Origin: BS750m-G62 sp964577175
Lineage (GTDB): Bacteria > Planctomycetota > Phycisphaerae > FEN-1346
DNA length: 64,000 nt
Assembly: GCA_964577175.1 (NCBI GenBank)
Contig: CAZNYC010000004.1
Location: 6,307 to 70,306, forward strand
Reading direction: 5' to 3'
The position numbers and the translations under genes are program-made. The notes under the pieces were generated by a model that saw only the letters and a list, made by a program, of their open reading frames with translations, was not told the origin of the DNA and did no database searches. This document shows, in pieces, positions 8,427 to 17,191 of this stretch (position 1 is the first letter of the stretch; every line of letters begins with the position of its first letter).

Positions 8427-9167
8427 CTACTCTAATTCCTTGATGTAAATGTCCCGGAACTGGATCAGGCTGGAGGCCGGGCTGTACTTGCCGGTCTTTT
8501 CGTTGTACCCCCCGTGATGCTGGAGGGCGATGGGGCCCTTCTCGGGCCAGCCGGGGAGTCGCCCGTCGATGACCTCTTTGCCGTTCAGTTTCACCGTGAC
8601 GTGCTCGCCCTTGACGGTCACATCGAAGGCGTTCCACTCGCCGACGGGCTTGTCGGCCTTTACCTTGGGGACGGCGGCGGCGCGGACCTCGGCGGGCTGA
8701 TTCTTGTCGTTGCGGTATCCCCAGAGTTCGCCGGACCCGCACGGCCAGCACCAGATATTGATCTGCGTCTTGCCCGAGCCGCGCAGAAAGATGCCGCTGT
8801 CGGCGTTCGGCCGGGGGGTGGTGATGGTCTTGCCGTCCGCATCCTTCTTATACGACCCGTCCGGCAGGATGGTGGGCATGTTGTAGAGGCCGGACGTTTT
8901 CTTCAACCGCCACTCGATGTGGAGTTGATAGTCGCCGAACTCCTCCTTGGTGCGCAGGTTCTTGTTGCCCTTGGCCTCGCTGCGGGCGTCGTAGTCGATG
9001 ACGCCGTCCACGACCTTCCAGTGGCCGCCGTCGTCTTTCGGGACGACCCAGCCGGAGAGGTCCTTGCCGTTGAAGAGGGGTGTCCATCCTTCGCCCTCGG
9101 GCGGGGCGGCGAGGAGAGGCGTAGCGGCCAGGGCGACGGCCGCGGCAACGAGCAGCGTGCGGGTCAT
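8427..9167 (-). CDS. DUF1080 protein (3-keto-disaccharide hydrolase family), secreted
   Basis: 246 residues with a Sec signal peptide (RTLLVAAAVALAATPLLAA) from the ATG at 9167, preceded by GGAG. The core is a DUF1080 / concanavalin-like domain: GWTPLFNGKDLSGWVV at the N-terminus, SGIFLRGS and WNAFDVTVKGEHVTVKLNGK, and QFRDIYIKEL at the end. The family includes hydrolases of 3-keto-glucosides and is greatly expanded in Planctomycetota. Together with the Gfo/Idh dehydrogenases it fits oxidative glycoside breakdown, which is an inference. Confidence 0.88.
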   Translation of the reverse strand: MTRTLLVAAAVALAATPLLAAPPEGEGWTPLFNGKDLSGWVVPKDDGGHWKVVDGVIDYDARSEAKGNKNLRTKEEFGDYQLHIEWRLKKTSGLYNMPTILPDGSYKKDADGKTITTPRPNADSGIFLRGSGKTQINIWCWPCGSGELWGYRNDKNQPAEVRAAAVPKVKADKPVGEWNAFDVTVKGEHVTVKLNGKEVIDGRLPGWPEKGPIALQHHGGYNEKTGKYSPASSLIQFRDIYIKELE

Positions 9168-9342
9168 GGAAGGCTCCTTTTCCGGTTCGTGTGGGTTGGC
9201 GCCCAGCGACGTATCCGGCCGGGCGCTCGCTTTTTTAATTGCCCTTGTGGCGGGAAGTTCCGGCGGAAGAGGCGCTCGGCGCACCCCTTCCCCAGGCCCG
9301 AGGCCTGCTTGGGCACGGGTCATTGAGCCTTGGTCACTGGCG

Positions 9343-9552
9343 GTCAGTCCAGCCGAATGCCCCGGTCCTCGAGCCAGTCCTTCAGGTCGCCCATCTGNNN
9401 NNNNNNNNNNNNNNNNNNNNNNNNNNNNNNNNNNNNNNNNNNNNNNNNNNNNNNNNNNNNNNNNNNNNNNNNNNNNNNNNNNNNNNNNNNNNNNNNNGTC
9501 AGTCCAGCCGAATGCCCCGGTCCTCGAGCCAGTCCTTCAGGTCGCCCATCTG
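9343..9552. other. Scaffold gap flanked by identical 55-mers
   Basis: Positions 9398-9497 are 100 N. The 55 bases before the run (9343-9397) are identical to the 55 bases after it (9498-9552). This is the signature of two contigs overlapping by one assembly k-mer that were scaffolded rather than merged. Collapsing the duplicate removes 155 columns and leaves an intact 3' end for the PAC2 gene. The duplicate left of the gap is not a second gene end. Confidence 0.9.
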
Positions 9553-10368
9553 GGTTTCGAACATCTCGCTGTCGTACTGGGCTTCCATTTTCTGGATCAT
9601 CTCGGCGAGGTCGTCCTTCTCGGCGATGGCCTCGTTGACCTTGGCCTCGAAGCCGTCGCTCGTCTGGCGCAGGTCGTCGGTATTGATCTGGATGCCCAGG
9701 ATGCCGGCGAGCGTGCGTGCCACCGCCTCGATGCACCGGGGGTTGGTGCCCTGGATGTAGGCGGGGATCTCGGCCACCAGCGTGGCCATCTTGATGCCGC
9801 GGTCCGCCGCCGCGTGCGTCAGGTACGTGGCGAAATGGGCCGGGCCCTCGTAGTCGGTGAAGCGGAAGCCGTGCGGCTCCAGTTCGGCTTTCATCTCCGG
9901 GTCCGAGACCGAGGCGTACAGGCGGGGGTCGCGGGTGTGCGGCACGACGCCGGCGTAGGAGCCGACGAAGTAGACGGTCCGGATGCGAAAGGCCTCGCCC
10001 AGGCCGAAGAGGCAGTCGGCAAACGCTTCCCACGCCAGGTTCGGCTCCTTGCCGCGGAACAGGATCAGGCGGTTCCCGTCGTCGTACCGGAACCGGTTGG
10101 CGGGCGGGTCGTAGGCGTGGACGATGCCGTCGGTGATCTCGCAGTGGGGGCGGAACAGGGCCGAGATCTCCATCGACCCGGGGAAGTTATAGATGTAGAA
10201 TCCCCGCGGCTCGATCTCGGCCAGCGGCCGGGCGCCGAGTTTCTCGGACAGGTACTTCACGCAGCCGGTCGAGACGTCGCCCCCGTCCATCCAACCCGAG
10301 AAGCCCAGCACCATGCGGGCGCCGTCGATCTCCGGGTAGGCCTTGATGTTCAGGCGGTCGGTCGGCAC
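9499..10368 (-). CDS. PAC2-family protein
   Basis: 289 residues related to the proteasome assembly chaperone 2 / COG2047 family; the role in bacteria is not settled. GTG at 10368 is preferred because GGAGAAA lies upstream at correct spacing; the ORF extends a little further without a ribosome-binding site. Typical features: MVLGFSGWMDGGDVSTG near the N-terminus, TVYFVGSYAGVVPHTRDP in the middle, and ATLVAEIPAYIQGTNPRCIEAV. The C-terminus is a charged, probably coiled-coil segment. The stop lies at the very edge of the scaffold gap, but the downstream sequence is duplicated on the other side and confirms it. Confidence 0.82.
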   Translation of the reverse strand: MPTDRLNIKAYPEIDGARMVLGFSGWMDGGDVSTGCVKYLSEKLGARPLAEIEPRGFYIYNFPGSMEISALFRPHCEITDGIVHAYDPPANRFRYDDGNRLILFRGKEPNLAWEAFADCLFGLGEAFRIRTVYFVGSYAGVVPHTRDPRLYASVSDPEMKAELEPHGFRFTDYEGPAHFATYLTHAAADRGIKMATLVAEIPAYIQGTNPRCIEAVARTLAGILGIQINTDDLRQTSDGFEAKVNEAIAEKDDLAEMIQKMEAQYDSEMFETQMGDLKDWLEDRGIRLD

Positions 10369-10530
10369 GGGAGTTTCTCCTGCCGCCGGTGCGCCGCACC
10401 GGCGCCGGTTCACCTATTCAGGGTGCAGGGGATGGGGCACAATGTCAAGGGTCCAGCCAAAGCCCCGTCCTCTCGCGGGAAGCGCTTGCGACCCGCGGCC
10501 CGACTCCTACAATCAGGAGCCGGACCCGAA

Positions 10531-10616
10531 GGTGCCACTGGCGGCTTGCCCGCCCGTGCGCTCCGACCGCCGGGGGAACACTGGCTGACAAGCAGCCCGT
10601 GGCACCCCTGTTCTGA
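10531..10616. repeat. Composite GGTGCCAC ... GTGGCACC inverted repeat
   Basis: Outer arms GGTGCCACTGGC and GTGGCACC enclose smaller imperfect hairpins (GGCTTGCC, GCTGACAAGCAGC). It lies just before the symporter start. Related CACTGGCGG...CCGCCAGTG elements occur at about 35176 and 51034. Confidence 0.5.
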
Positions 10617-10640
10617 CAGGCACTAACGCGAGGGCACTGC

Positions 10641-12332
10641 ATGGCCGCCGCCGACATCGTCTGCCTCGTCCTGTACCTGGTGCTTATCACGGGCCTGGGC
10701 ATCTACGCCGCACGCCTCGTCCACCGGATGAGCGACTACTTCATGCCGCGCCGCTTCGGCAAGGTCATGATGATCACGCACGCGTTCGGGACGGGCACGC
10801 ATTCCGACCAGGCGGTGAGCGTGGCCTCGAAGACGTACACGAGCGGCCTGAGCGGTATCTGGTACCAGTGGCTGTGGCTGTTCGCGACGCCGTTCTACTG
10901 GCTCATCGCGCCGGTGATGCGGCGGTTCCGGGCGATTACGATGGGCGACGTTTTCGCGGCCCGTTACGACCGCAGCACGGCCCGCCTCTTCGCCGTCGTC
11001 GGCATGCTCCAGATGAGTGTGAGCATCGGTGTCATGCTGAAGGGGAGCGGGGCGGTCATCGAGGCCAGCACGGGCATCCCCGCCTGGGGCGCCATTGCCG
11101 CCATGACCGTCATGTTCGTGGCGTACGGCGTGGCGGGCGGGCTGAGCGCCGCGATCGTCACCGATTTCATTCAAGGCATCCTGACGGTCGTCTTTTCATT
11201 TCTCCTGTTGCCGTTCGTGCTCGACGCGGTGGGCGGCCTGGCGGGGCTGCACGAGCAGATCACGGACCCGAAGATGTTCTCGCTCGTCGCGCCGGGCGAA
11301 ATCAATACCTTCTATATCGTGATGATCGCCGTCAACGGACTCGTCGGCATCGTCACCCAGCCGCACACGATGGGGAACTGCGCCGCCGGCAAGACCGAAA
11401 TGGAAGGCCGCGTCGGATGGATGGGCGGCAACTTCGTCAAACGCATCTGCACGATGGCGTGGTGCCTGACGGGTCTGGCGGGCGTGGCGTACCTGGCCGG
11501 GACGAAGGTGAATCCGGACGAGGTGTACGGCGTGATGGCGGCCGACTTCCTGCCGCGCATCCTGCCCGGCCTGCTGGGCGTGTTTCTGGCGGCGCTGCTC
11601 GCGAGCGTGATGAGTTCGTGCGACTCGTTCATGATCGCCTCGTCGGCCCTCTTCACGGAGAACATCTACAGGCCCCTGAGGCCGGGCAAGGCGGATCGGC
11701 ATTACTTGGGCGTCGGCCGCGTCGTGGCTTTGGCCGTTGTCGCGGGCGGCGTGCTGGTGGCGTTCATGCTGCCGAACGTCGTGCGTGGTCTGGAGTGGTT
11801 CTGGAAGATCTCGCCGACCATCGGCATCGCCTTCTGGCTGGGCCTGTTCTGGCGGCGGACGACCACGGCCGGCGCCTGGGCCGCCACGCTCGTCGGCTTC
11901 GCCGTCCTGCTCGTCGTCTCGTACGCCACGGGGCTGATGGAGGCGCTGGAGGGCACGGGCGTGAACCTGACGCTCGGCCTGGTTCGCCGCACGGAGTCGG
12001 GCGTCGCCGAGATGGTCCTGCCGTGGCAGATGGTCGCCTACCTGGGGGCCGGCACGCTGGCGGGCGTCCTCGTCAGCCTGCTGACGCGCCCGGTGCCGAA
12101 GGCCCAACTGGACCACTACTACGCCCTCACGCGGACGCCCGTGGCGCCGGGCGAGGAGGTCGACGAGCCGTGCACGCTGCCCGAGGGTACAACGCCCGCG
12201 CCGCGGCGAGTGCTCGTGGAATGGGGCGGCCTGGAGATTCCCGTGCCGACGCGCACCTCCGTCATCGGTTTCGTGATAGGGTGGGTGCTCGTGGGGGCAA
12301 TGATCGGCGGGTTCTACTGGCTGACGCAGTAA
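10641..12332 (+). CDS. Sodium:solute symporter (SSS family)
   Basis: 563 residues, integral inner-membrane transporter that probably couples sodium entry to solute uptake. About 13 hydrophobic segments are visible, starting AADIVCLVLYLVLITGLGIYA. Family-like features: GTGTHSDQAVSVASKTY, the GLSAAIVTDFIQGI segment and VMSSCDSFMIASSALFTENIY, equivalent to the SSS region near TM8 with conserved serines. The length is normal for the family. The C-terminal region includes an extra cytoplasmic stretch before the last TM. The substrate is unknown; nearby catabolic genes suggest a sugar or sugar acid. Confidence 0.9.
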   Translation: MAAADIVCLVLYLVLITGLGIYAARLVHRMSDYFMPRRFGKVMMITHAFGTGTHSDQAVSVASKTYTSGLSGIWYQWLWLFATPFYWLIAPVMRRFRAITMGDVFAARYDRSTARLFAVVGMLQMSVSIGVMLKGSGAVIEASTGIPAWGAIAAMTVMFVAYGVAGGLSAAIVTDFIQGILTVVFSFLLLPFVLDAVGGLAGLHEQITDPKMFSLVAPGEINTFYIVMIAVNGLVGIVTQPHTMGNCAAGKTEMEGRVGWMGGNFVKRICTMAWCLTGLAGVAYLAGTKVNPDEVYGVMAADFLPRILPGLLGVFLAALLASVMSSCDSFMIASSALFTENIYRPLRPGKADRHYLGVGRVVALAVVAGGVLVAFMLPNVVRGLEWFWKISPTIGIAFWLGLFWRRTTTAGAWAATLVGFAVLLVVSYATGLMEALEGTGVNLTLGLVRRTESGVAEMVLPWQMVAYLGAGTLAGVLVSLLTRPVPKAQLDHYYALTRTPVAPGEEVDEPCTLPEGTTPAPRRVLVEWGGLEIPVPTRTSVIGFVIGWVLVGAMIGGFYWLTQ

Positions 12333-12658
12333 ACGAAGCCGCGGGCTGCGAGCCAACGGCGGCGCGCCCGTCGAGCCCGGCGCTGTTCGAGCCGCGTGCA
12401 TAAGCGCGGGGGTATCCTCATCCGCACTGCGAGGATCGCGCCGCCGGCGTGGTTGGTTGGCTTAAAACCTGTGGCCTGCGGCTTGCAGCGTAAGAGCCTA
12501 TCCGAATCACCCTCTGGCTGCGGCGACCGTAGCCGGCGTCGGGCTGCATCGCCAACCCGGAGACGGGTTGCCTGCTTCGCCCTCCTTGCCTGCGGCCGCC
12601 TCGCTCGGCCTCGGGCCGACGAGGGGTGATTCGGATAGGCTCTAAGTCGCGGGGCGAC
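12333..12658. other. Intergenic region between convergent genes, holding a 151-bp element
   Basis: 326 bases with no credible gene. The left part (12333-12492) is GC-rich without clear structure. The right part is the inverted-repeat-bounded element at 12493-12643, listed separately. Confidence 0.6.
12493..12643. mobile_element. 151-bp MITE-like element with perfect 20-bp terminal inverted repeats
   Basis: Left end AGAGCCTATCCGAATCACCC (12493-12512) is the exact reverse complement of the right end (12624-12643). The interior has no ORF of note and contains short GC palindromes. It is too small to code for a transposase, so it would need one in trans. No convincing target duplication is visible: the flanks are ...GCGTA and AAGTC. 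It ends 15 bases before the stop of the HzsA-related gene. Confidence 0.75.
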
Positions 12659-15574
12659 TCACTCCAAGATCGGCTCAACCACCTCGCCGCGGGCCTGGGC
12701 CTCCGTCTTCTCGTAGGCGCCGTAGAACTCGCTGTTCAGGTCCAGCCACAGGGTGACGCGCCGCAGGGCCTCCGGCGGCAGGTCCACGCCGTAATGGGCC
12801 GGGCCGAGGTACTCCAGCAGCCGCGACGCCCGCGCCCCGAACCTGCCCGGCACGGTCCGGCTGCCGCCGTGCGCGCCCGCGTTGATCGACCCGTTGTAGA
12901 CGTGGAAGTAGAAGCCGAACGCCTCGGCAAGGTTCGCATACGATCGCGTCCAGCCGTGCTTCGCGCCGGGGGCGCCGGCCAGGTCCAGGGCGTCTTCCTT
13001 TTCGTGGCACGCCACGCAGTGCCGGTCGAGGACGGGCTGGACCAGCCGCACGTAGTTGAACGGGTTGGAGCCCTCGGCCTCCGGCTCGAGCGGCGAGGGC
13101 CCCCGCCGCAGCGCCACGGGCAGCGGGCCGGTGGGCCGGCGCTGCCGCCGTTTCGGCTCGTGGCAGCCCTGGCAGACGAGCCGCTCGCCGGGGTGCACAT
13201 ACGTGACGGACCGCATCGACTGGATGGCCATCCCCTTCTCGTCGAGCGCCTGAAAGTAGATGGGCACGCCGACCGGCGCTTCGAAATGGACGCTGCCGTC
13301 CGCCTCGACCGGCACCGTGCCGAGCGACGCCCGCGCGTTGGACTGCCGGGCCACGCCGATGCGGGGTTTGTCCGGCGGCGGGGTGCTCTTGGGCAGAAGT
13401 TGGACGATGCGGAGGCGGTCGACCTTCGCCCCCTCGGGCCACTGGAAATCGCTGTCGTACATGTCCATGACGGCGACGGTGGCCGGGCGCTTGCCGAATG
13501 TCCGTTTGCCGCGGACCGTCTGCGCGGTCTCGGTCGGGATGACGGGCGGGCGGGGCCGCGGCCGCAGCGGGATCGGGCTCAGCGACGGGACCGACTCATG
13601 GCGATACAGAAGCGTCCGGTTGCCGAAGGCGTCGGCCAGGTACAGGCCGTGCCGCTTCGCCGCCGGGTCGTAGGCGCAGAGCCAGAAGTCCTCCGAGAGG
13701 GGCCACGGGGTGGCAAAGATCATGTGGCGGCGGATGTCGCCTTCGGCCTCCGGGAAACGGACCTCGGGGGTCAGGCGCGCGAGTTGCGACATCGCCCGGT
13801 CGTCCTCGTGCGACTGGTCGATCAGCACGAGCGACCCGAACGCGTGCCCGTGGTGGGCGCCCGTGGTGGCGATGTACCGGAGCGAGCCGGGCACCGCCCG
13901 GATGCTCATCTCCATCCACGGCCGGCTGCCGCGCTCCAGCGGATAGTTGCCGTGCATCGACCGCGGGTCCCGGCCGTCGGGATAACACGTCCAGATATGA
14001 TGGGCCACGTTCGTGTCGCGGTCCACGTAGTCCCACCGCGTGTAGACGATGCGGCCGAAGCGATCGACGCTCGGGTGCCACTCGTGCGTCTCGTGGTAGG
14101 AGAGCGGGACGATGTCCGAGCCGTCCGGCTCCATCGAGTGCAGGGTGTAGGTGGGGCAGTGCCGGCCGCACCGCAGGTACCCGCCTCGGCGGAGGCTGAT
14201 GAAGGCGACCCGTCCGGACGGCAGGACGCACGGGTCGAAGTCGTCCCACGGGCCGTCGGTCAGTTGCCGGAGGTTCGACCCGTCCGCGTTCACCTTGAAG
14301 ACGTGGTAGCAGCACTCGGGGGTCCAGGTATATGTTTTCTCGGCCTCGGCCTGGGTCCAGGCGAAGTAGACGGTCCGGCCGTCGAAGGCGAGTTCGGGGG
14401 AGAGGAACGAGCCGCCCTCCAGCCGCCGGCCCTCCAGGCGGCCGTTCTCGACGGTCGCGTCGGCGAGGAGGTTCCGCAGGCGCGGCTCCGGGCCGAAGGC
14501 GTCGTCCAGGACGAACAGCCCGCCGCCCGGGCGGGCGTTGCAGCCGTAATACTGATCGCACATGTGGAACGGCCCGCCGGCGTCGCGGCGCTGGATGAAC
14601 AGGATGCGGTCGAAGTCGAGCAGGGGGTTCGCCAGGGCGATGCGCCGCCTCAGGCGCATCGCCTCGTGGAACAGGCGGTACCGTTCGGGCGTTTTGGCGG
14701 GGTCGATGCCGGCCGCGCGGCGCTGCAGGTCGGCGAGTTCGTCGGCGGCTTCCGAAAGGTCCGGCGCCCCCGGCATCTCCCGCAGGCGGTGGAGCAGGGC
14801 GGCCGAACGGCGGAGCAGAACGTCCACGGGGTCGCGGTCGTCCTCACGGATGAGGGCCGCGGGGTGATACGCCTCGCCGCCGATTCGCTTGAACCACTTC
14901 CGGTCGCCGAGCCCGCGGGCGAGTTCGTGCCAGCGACGGCGTGTCTCGTCGGCCAGGGCCGGCCGCGCCCACGCGCCGCGTTCGGCTTCGTGGGCGTCCG
15001 CCAGGTCCGTCGGCAGGGGAGGGCCTTCGCCGGGACGGGCCGTTGCTTTCGAGAGTCCGCGAATCTCGCGGGCCAGGACGGCCACGCCCCACCGGTTGCC
15101 GGGCGGGACCGTCACCGTTTGGCCGGCCCGGAGGTCCGTGCGGTAGACCGTCCAGTGGTATGTCCGGCCGCCCACCACGCTCACCATCCGGCCGGCCTCG
15201 TCCCATTCGCCGGTCACGTTCAGCGAGGCGGGCGTGGGCCGGGAGGCGGCGTCGCCGGCGTCGCCCTCACCCCAGCAGGCGTAGACGGCCCCGTCGGTCT
15301 CGGCCGTGACGGTCAGCGCCGCCGGGTTCTTGTGCCGGTTGACCGTGACGGCGAGGCCGCGCAGCGCCGCCGGCACGCGGGTGAAGGTGTACGGGCGGTT
15401 GGTGCTGATGCGGCCGCCCTCGCGCAGCGTGGATGTGCGGACGGGCTTGTCGCCCTTGACGGTGACGACGGCGGCGTCGTCGCGCGCCGGCGGTCGGGCG
15501 GTGGCCTGCGGTGCCAAGAGCAGGACGGGCAGCAGGGCGAGGGTCGTCATCGCGGTAGGGCCGGGCCGGGTCAT
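12659..15574 (-). CDS. HzsA-related dihaem c-type protein, exported
   Basis: 971 residues. ATG at 15574 has GAGG upstream and starts a leader (TTLALLPVLLLAPQATA). Two CxxCH haem c motifs lie near the C-terminus: CQGCH at 801-805 and CVACH at 853-857. The middle part is a beta-propeller-like domain with TolB-like repeats (DGSNLRQLTDGPWDDFDP, HETHEWHPSVDRFGRIVYTRW). This architecture matches proteins related to the hydrazine synthase alpha subunit that are common in non-anammox planctomycetes. No HzsB/C or hydrazine dehydrogenase genes are visible, so hydrazine synthesis is not implied. Probably periplasmic; substrate unknown. It follows the NHL-type lipoprotein gene on the same strand. Confidence 0.85.
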   Translation of the reverse strand: MTRPGPTAMTTLALLPVLLLAPQATARPPARDDAAVVTVKGDKPVRTSTLREGGRISTNRPYTFTRVPAALRGLAVTVNRHKNPAALTVTAETDGAVYACWGEGDAGDAASRPTPASLNVTGEWDEAGRMVSVVGGRTYHWTVYRTDLRAGQTVTVPPGNRWGVAVLAREIRGLSKATARPGEGPPLPTDLADAHEAERGAWARPALADETRRRWHELARGLGDRKWFKRIGGEAYHPAALIREDDRDPVDVLLRRSAALLHRLREMPGAPDLSEAADELADLQRRAAGIDPAKTPERYRLFHEAMRLRRRIALANPLLDFDRILFIQRRDAGGPFHMCDQYYGCNARPGGGLFVLDDAFGPEPRLRNLLADATVENGRLEGRRLEGGSFLSPELAFDGRTVYFAWTQAEAEKTYTWTPECCYHVFKVNADGSNLRQLTDGPWDDFDPCVLPSGRVAFISLRRGGYLRCGRHCPTYTLHSMEPDGSDIVPLSYHETHEWHPSVDRFGRIVYTRWDYVDRDTNVAHHIWTCYPDGRDPRSMHGNYPLERGSRPWMEMSIRAVPGSLRYIATTGAHHGHAFGSLVLIDQSHEDDRAMSQLARLTPEVRFPEAEGDIRRHMIFATPWPLSEDFWLCAYDPAAKRHGLYLADAFGNRTLLYRHESVPSLSPIPLRPRPRPPVIPTETAQTVRGKRTFGKRPATVAVMDMYDSDFQWPEGAKVDRLRIVQLLPKSTPPPDKPRIGVARQSNARASLGTVPVEADGSVHFEAPVGVPIYFQALDEKGMAIQSMRSVTYVHPGERLVCQGCHEPKRRQRRPTGPLPVALRRGPSPLEPEAEGSNPFNYVRLVQPVLDRHCVACHEKEDALDLAGAPGAKHGWTRSYANLAEAFGFYFHVYNGSINAGAHGGSRTVPGRFGARASRLLEYLGPAHYGVDLPPEALRRVTLWLDLNSEFYGAYEKTEAQARGEVVEPILE

Positions 15575-15593
15575 TGATTGCCTCAGAGATAGT

Positions 15594-15681
15594 GCGCGGC
15601 GGCTCTCCGTACCCGCCGCGCGGTTTTTCCTTCTGCACTCGCGTTCCTGTTCGGCGCGGTGGGTGCGGAGACCCACCGCGC
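15594..15681. repeat. Pair of 28-nt palindromes in opposite orientation
   Basis: 15594-15621 (loop CTCCGTA, one stem mismatch) and 15654-15681 (loop TGCGGAG) lie 32 bases apart between the lipoprotein gene and the HzsA-related gene. The asymmetric loops show that the two copies point in opposite directions, as in the other paired copies. Confidence 0.8.
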
Positions 15682-15710
15682 CCGTTTTGTCGCCGCGCTT
15701 CCCCTGATGC

Positions 15711-16844
15711 CTACTCGGGCAGTTCGATGACGGAGATCGTATGGGGGGCGTCGTACTTGTTGTCGCCGTACGGCAGGTCGATGTTGGAGACGTACAGCCG
15801 CCCGCCCCGGAGGCACACCTCGCTGGGCGTATCGAGTTCGCCGTCGGCGCCGGTCGTGTTGCCGTTCTTCGCCAGGGTCGTGACCTCGCCGGTCTCGCCG
15901 TCGACGCGGTGGACGGCATTGCCGGCGAAGTCGGCCACGTAGATATCGCCGGTCTCGGGGTCGACCTTGATGCCGTCGGTCGACTCCATGCCGCCGCCCT
16001 CGGCGAAGACGGTTTGCGAGGCGACGCCGCCCTCGTCGTTAAACGTGACTTTCAGGATCTGGGCGTCGCCGAAGTTGCAGTAGTACAGGTGGCCGTCGGC
16101 GTCGAACCCCATACCGTTTGCCCCCACGCGCCAGTCGGGGTTTTTCGTCTGGCAGGTGGTCAGGAGATGCGGGTCGTCGCCGCCGGGCTTCAGTTGGACC
16201 GGATTGGCCGGGTCCAGGTCGGCGATCGCGAAGCGGTACACGCCGCTGACCAGGGGCGTGGCGTCGGGCTTGAGTTTCGTCTCCGTCACGTACACGTGTC
16301 CGTCGTGGACGGAGACGGCGTTGGACTGGACGAACCCCTCGACGAGCGTCTCGCATCGGACGGCCTTGCCGTCGTCCATGACGATGCGCAGCAGGCGGGA
16401 GGAGGGCGTCTCGGCCCAGTCGGCCTGGGTGTCGGCGACGTAGAGGTGTTCCTGGGGGCCGATGGCCACGCCGAGCGGTCCGACGCGTTTCGTCTCGGGG
16501 TGGACGGGCAGGACCATGAGTTCGCTGATCTGGTCGTTCTTGTCGATGCGCAGTATCGCCGCGGGGTAGTCCGGGTTATTGAAGTTCGGGCACGACAGGA
16601 TGATGGAGCCGTCCGGGGCCAGCACCATGCCGTCCGGCGTGTTGTACTGCTCGGGGAGTTTGACGGCGATGGTGGGCTGGAGGAGGCCTTCGGCGTCCGG
16701 CTTCGGCGCCTCGGCGGCTTCCGGGCGCTCGCCGGTCTCGGGCGCCGGGGCTTCACCGCAGCCGGCCGCCATCAGGCTGAGCGCCAGGAGCAGCAGGCCG
16801 GCACGGCAGATGGCGAGACGGCGGTGATCGGTCGGGCAGAGCAT
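15711..16844 (-). CDS. Lipoprotein with SMP-30/NHL-type beta-propeller
   Basis: 377 residues. The N-terminal leader ends in a lipobox (LSLMAAGC) followed by an acidic linker (GERPEAAEAPKPDAEG), so it is predicted to be a membrane-anchored lipoprotein outside the cytoplasm. The rest consists of repeated blades such as NTPDGMVLAPDGSIILSCP, LYVADTQADW and DPETGDIYVADFAGNAVHRVDG, typical of NHL/SMP-30 propellers, which bind ligands or hydrolyse lactones. It lies upstream of the HzsA-related gene on the same strand with a paired palindrome between them. The two may form one operon of periplasmic proteins. Enzymatic role not assignable. Confidence 0.8.
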   Translation of the reverse strand: MLCPTDHRRLAICRAGLLLLALSLMAAGCGEAPAPETGERPEAAEAPKPDAEGLLQPTIAVKLPEQYNTPDGMVLAPDGSIILSCPNFNNPDYPAAILRIDKNDQISELMVLPVHPETKRVGPLGVAIGPQEHLYVADTQADWAETPSSRLLRIVMDDGKAVRCETLVEGFVQSNAVSVHDGHVYVTETKLKPDATPLVSGVYRFAIADLDPANPVQLKPGGDDPHLLTTCQTKNPDWRVGANGMGFDADGHLYYCNFGDAQILKVTFNDEGGVASQTVFAEGGGMESTDGIKVDPETGDIYVADFAGNAVHRVDGETGEVTTLAKNGNTTGADGELDTPSEVCLRGGRLYVSNIDLPYGDNKYDAPHTISVIELPE

Positions 16845-17191
16845 CGTGTGCCTCCTTCGGGTTCGAGACGCATAGCGCTACGGTTCGCGTCCGTGGCGGC
16901 CGGGTGGCGCATGGGCCCATGCCGTCTTCCTCGGGGACGATAGCGAAGCACCGCGCCACGTCGCCATTGAAGCACATCGCGTTCCGCAATGCAATGCCTG
17001 GCGGGCATCGGTGGCAGGCGTCGGCGCCCCACCGGAGTGGGGAGAATCAGGTTTCGGGTGGAATTCTGGTCGAGCGGCGCGGTATGGTAAGCGTGTACCG
17101 GGCGCCGTATGGGATGCCGCGGCGCACGGCGCGGCGTGTGCAAGCCACCGCCGACAAAGGCCGTTATCTCGATGGGGCCAGCATCTGAGCC
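16845..17191. other. Divergent intergenic region
   Basis: 347 bases between the minus-strand lipoprotein gene and the plus-strand cyclase gene; both promoters should be here. A CCCCAC-cgga-GTGGGG hairpin lies at 17027-17042. No convincing -35/-10 pair stands out on either strand. No gene seen. Confidence 0.4.

Noticed and set aside
9343..9397. A second, truncated copy of the PAC2 gene end left of the N run
   Set aside because: It is an exact 55-base copy of the sequence right of the gap, best explained as an assembly overlap.
12659..15574. Evidence for anammox metabolism
   Set aside because: Only an HzsA-related single protein is present, of a type found in many non-anammox planctomycetes. 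HzsB/C and multihaem hydrazine dehydrogenase are absent.
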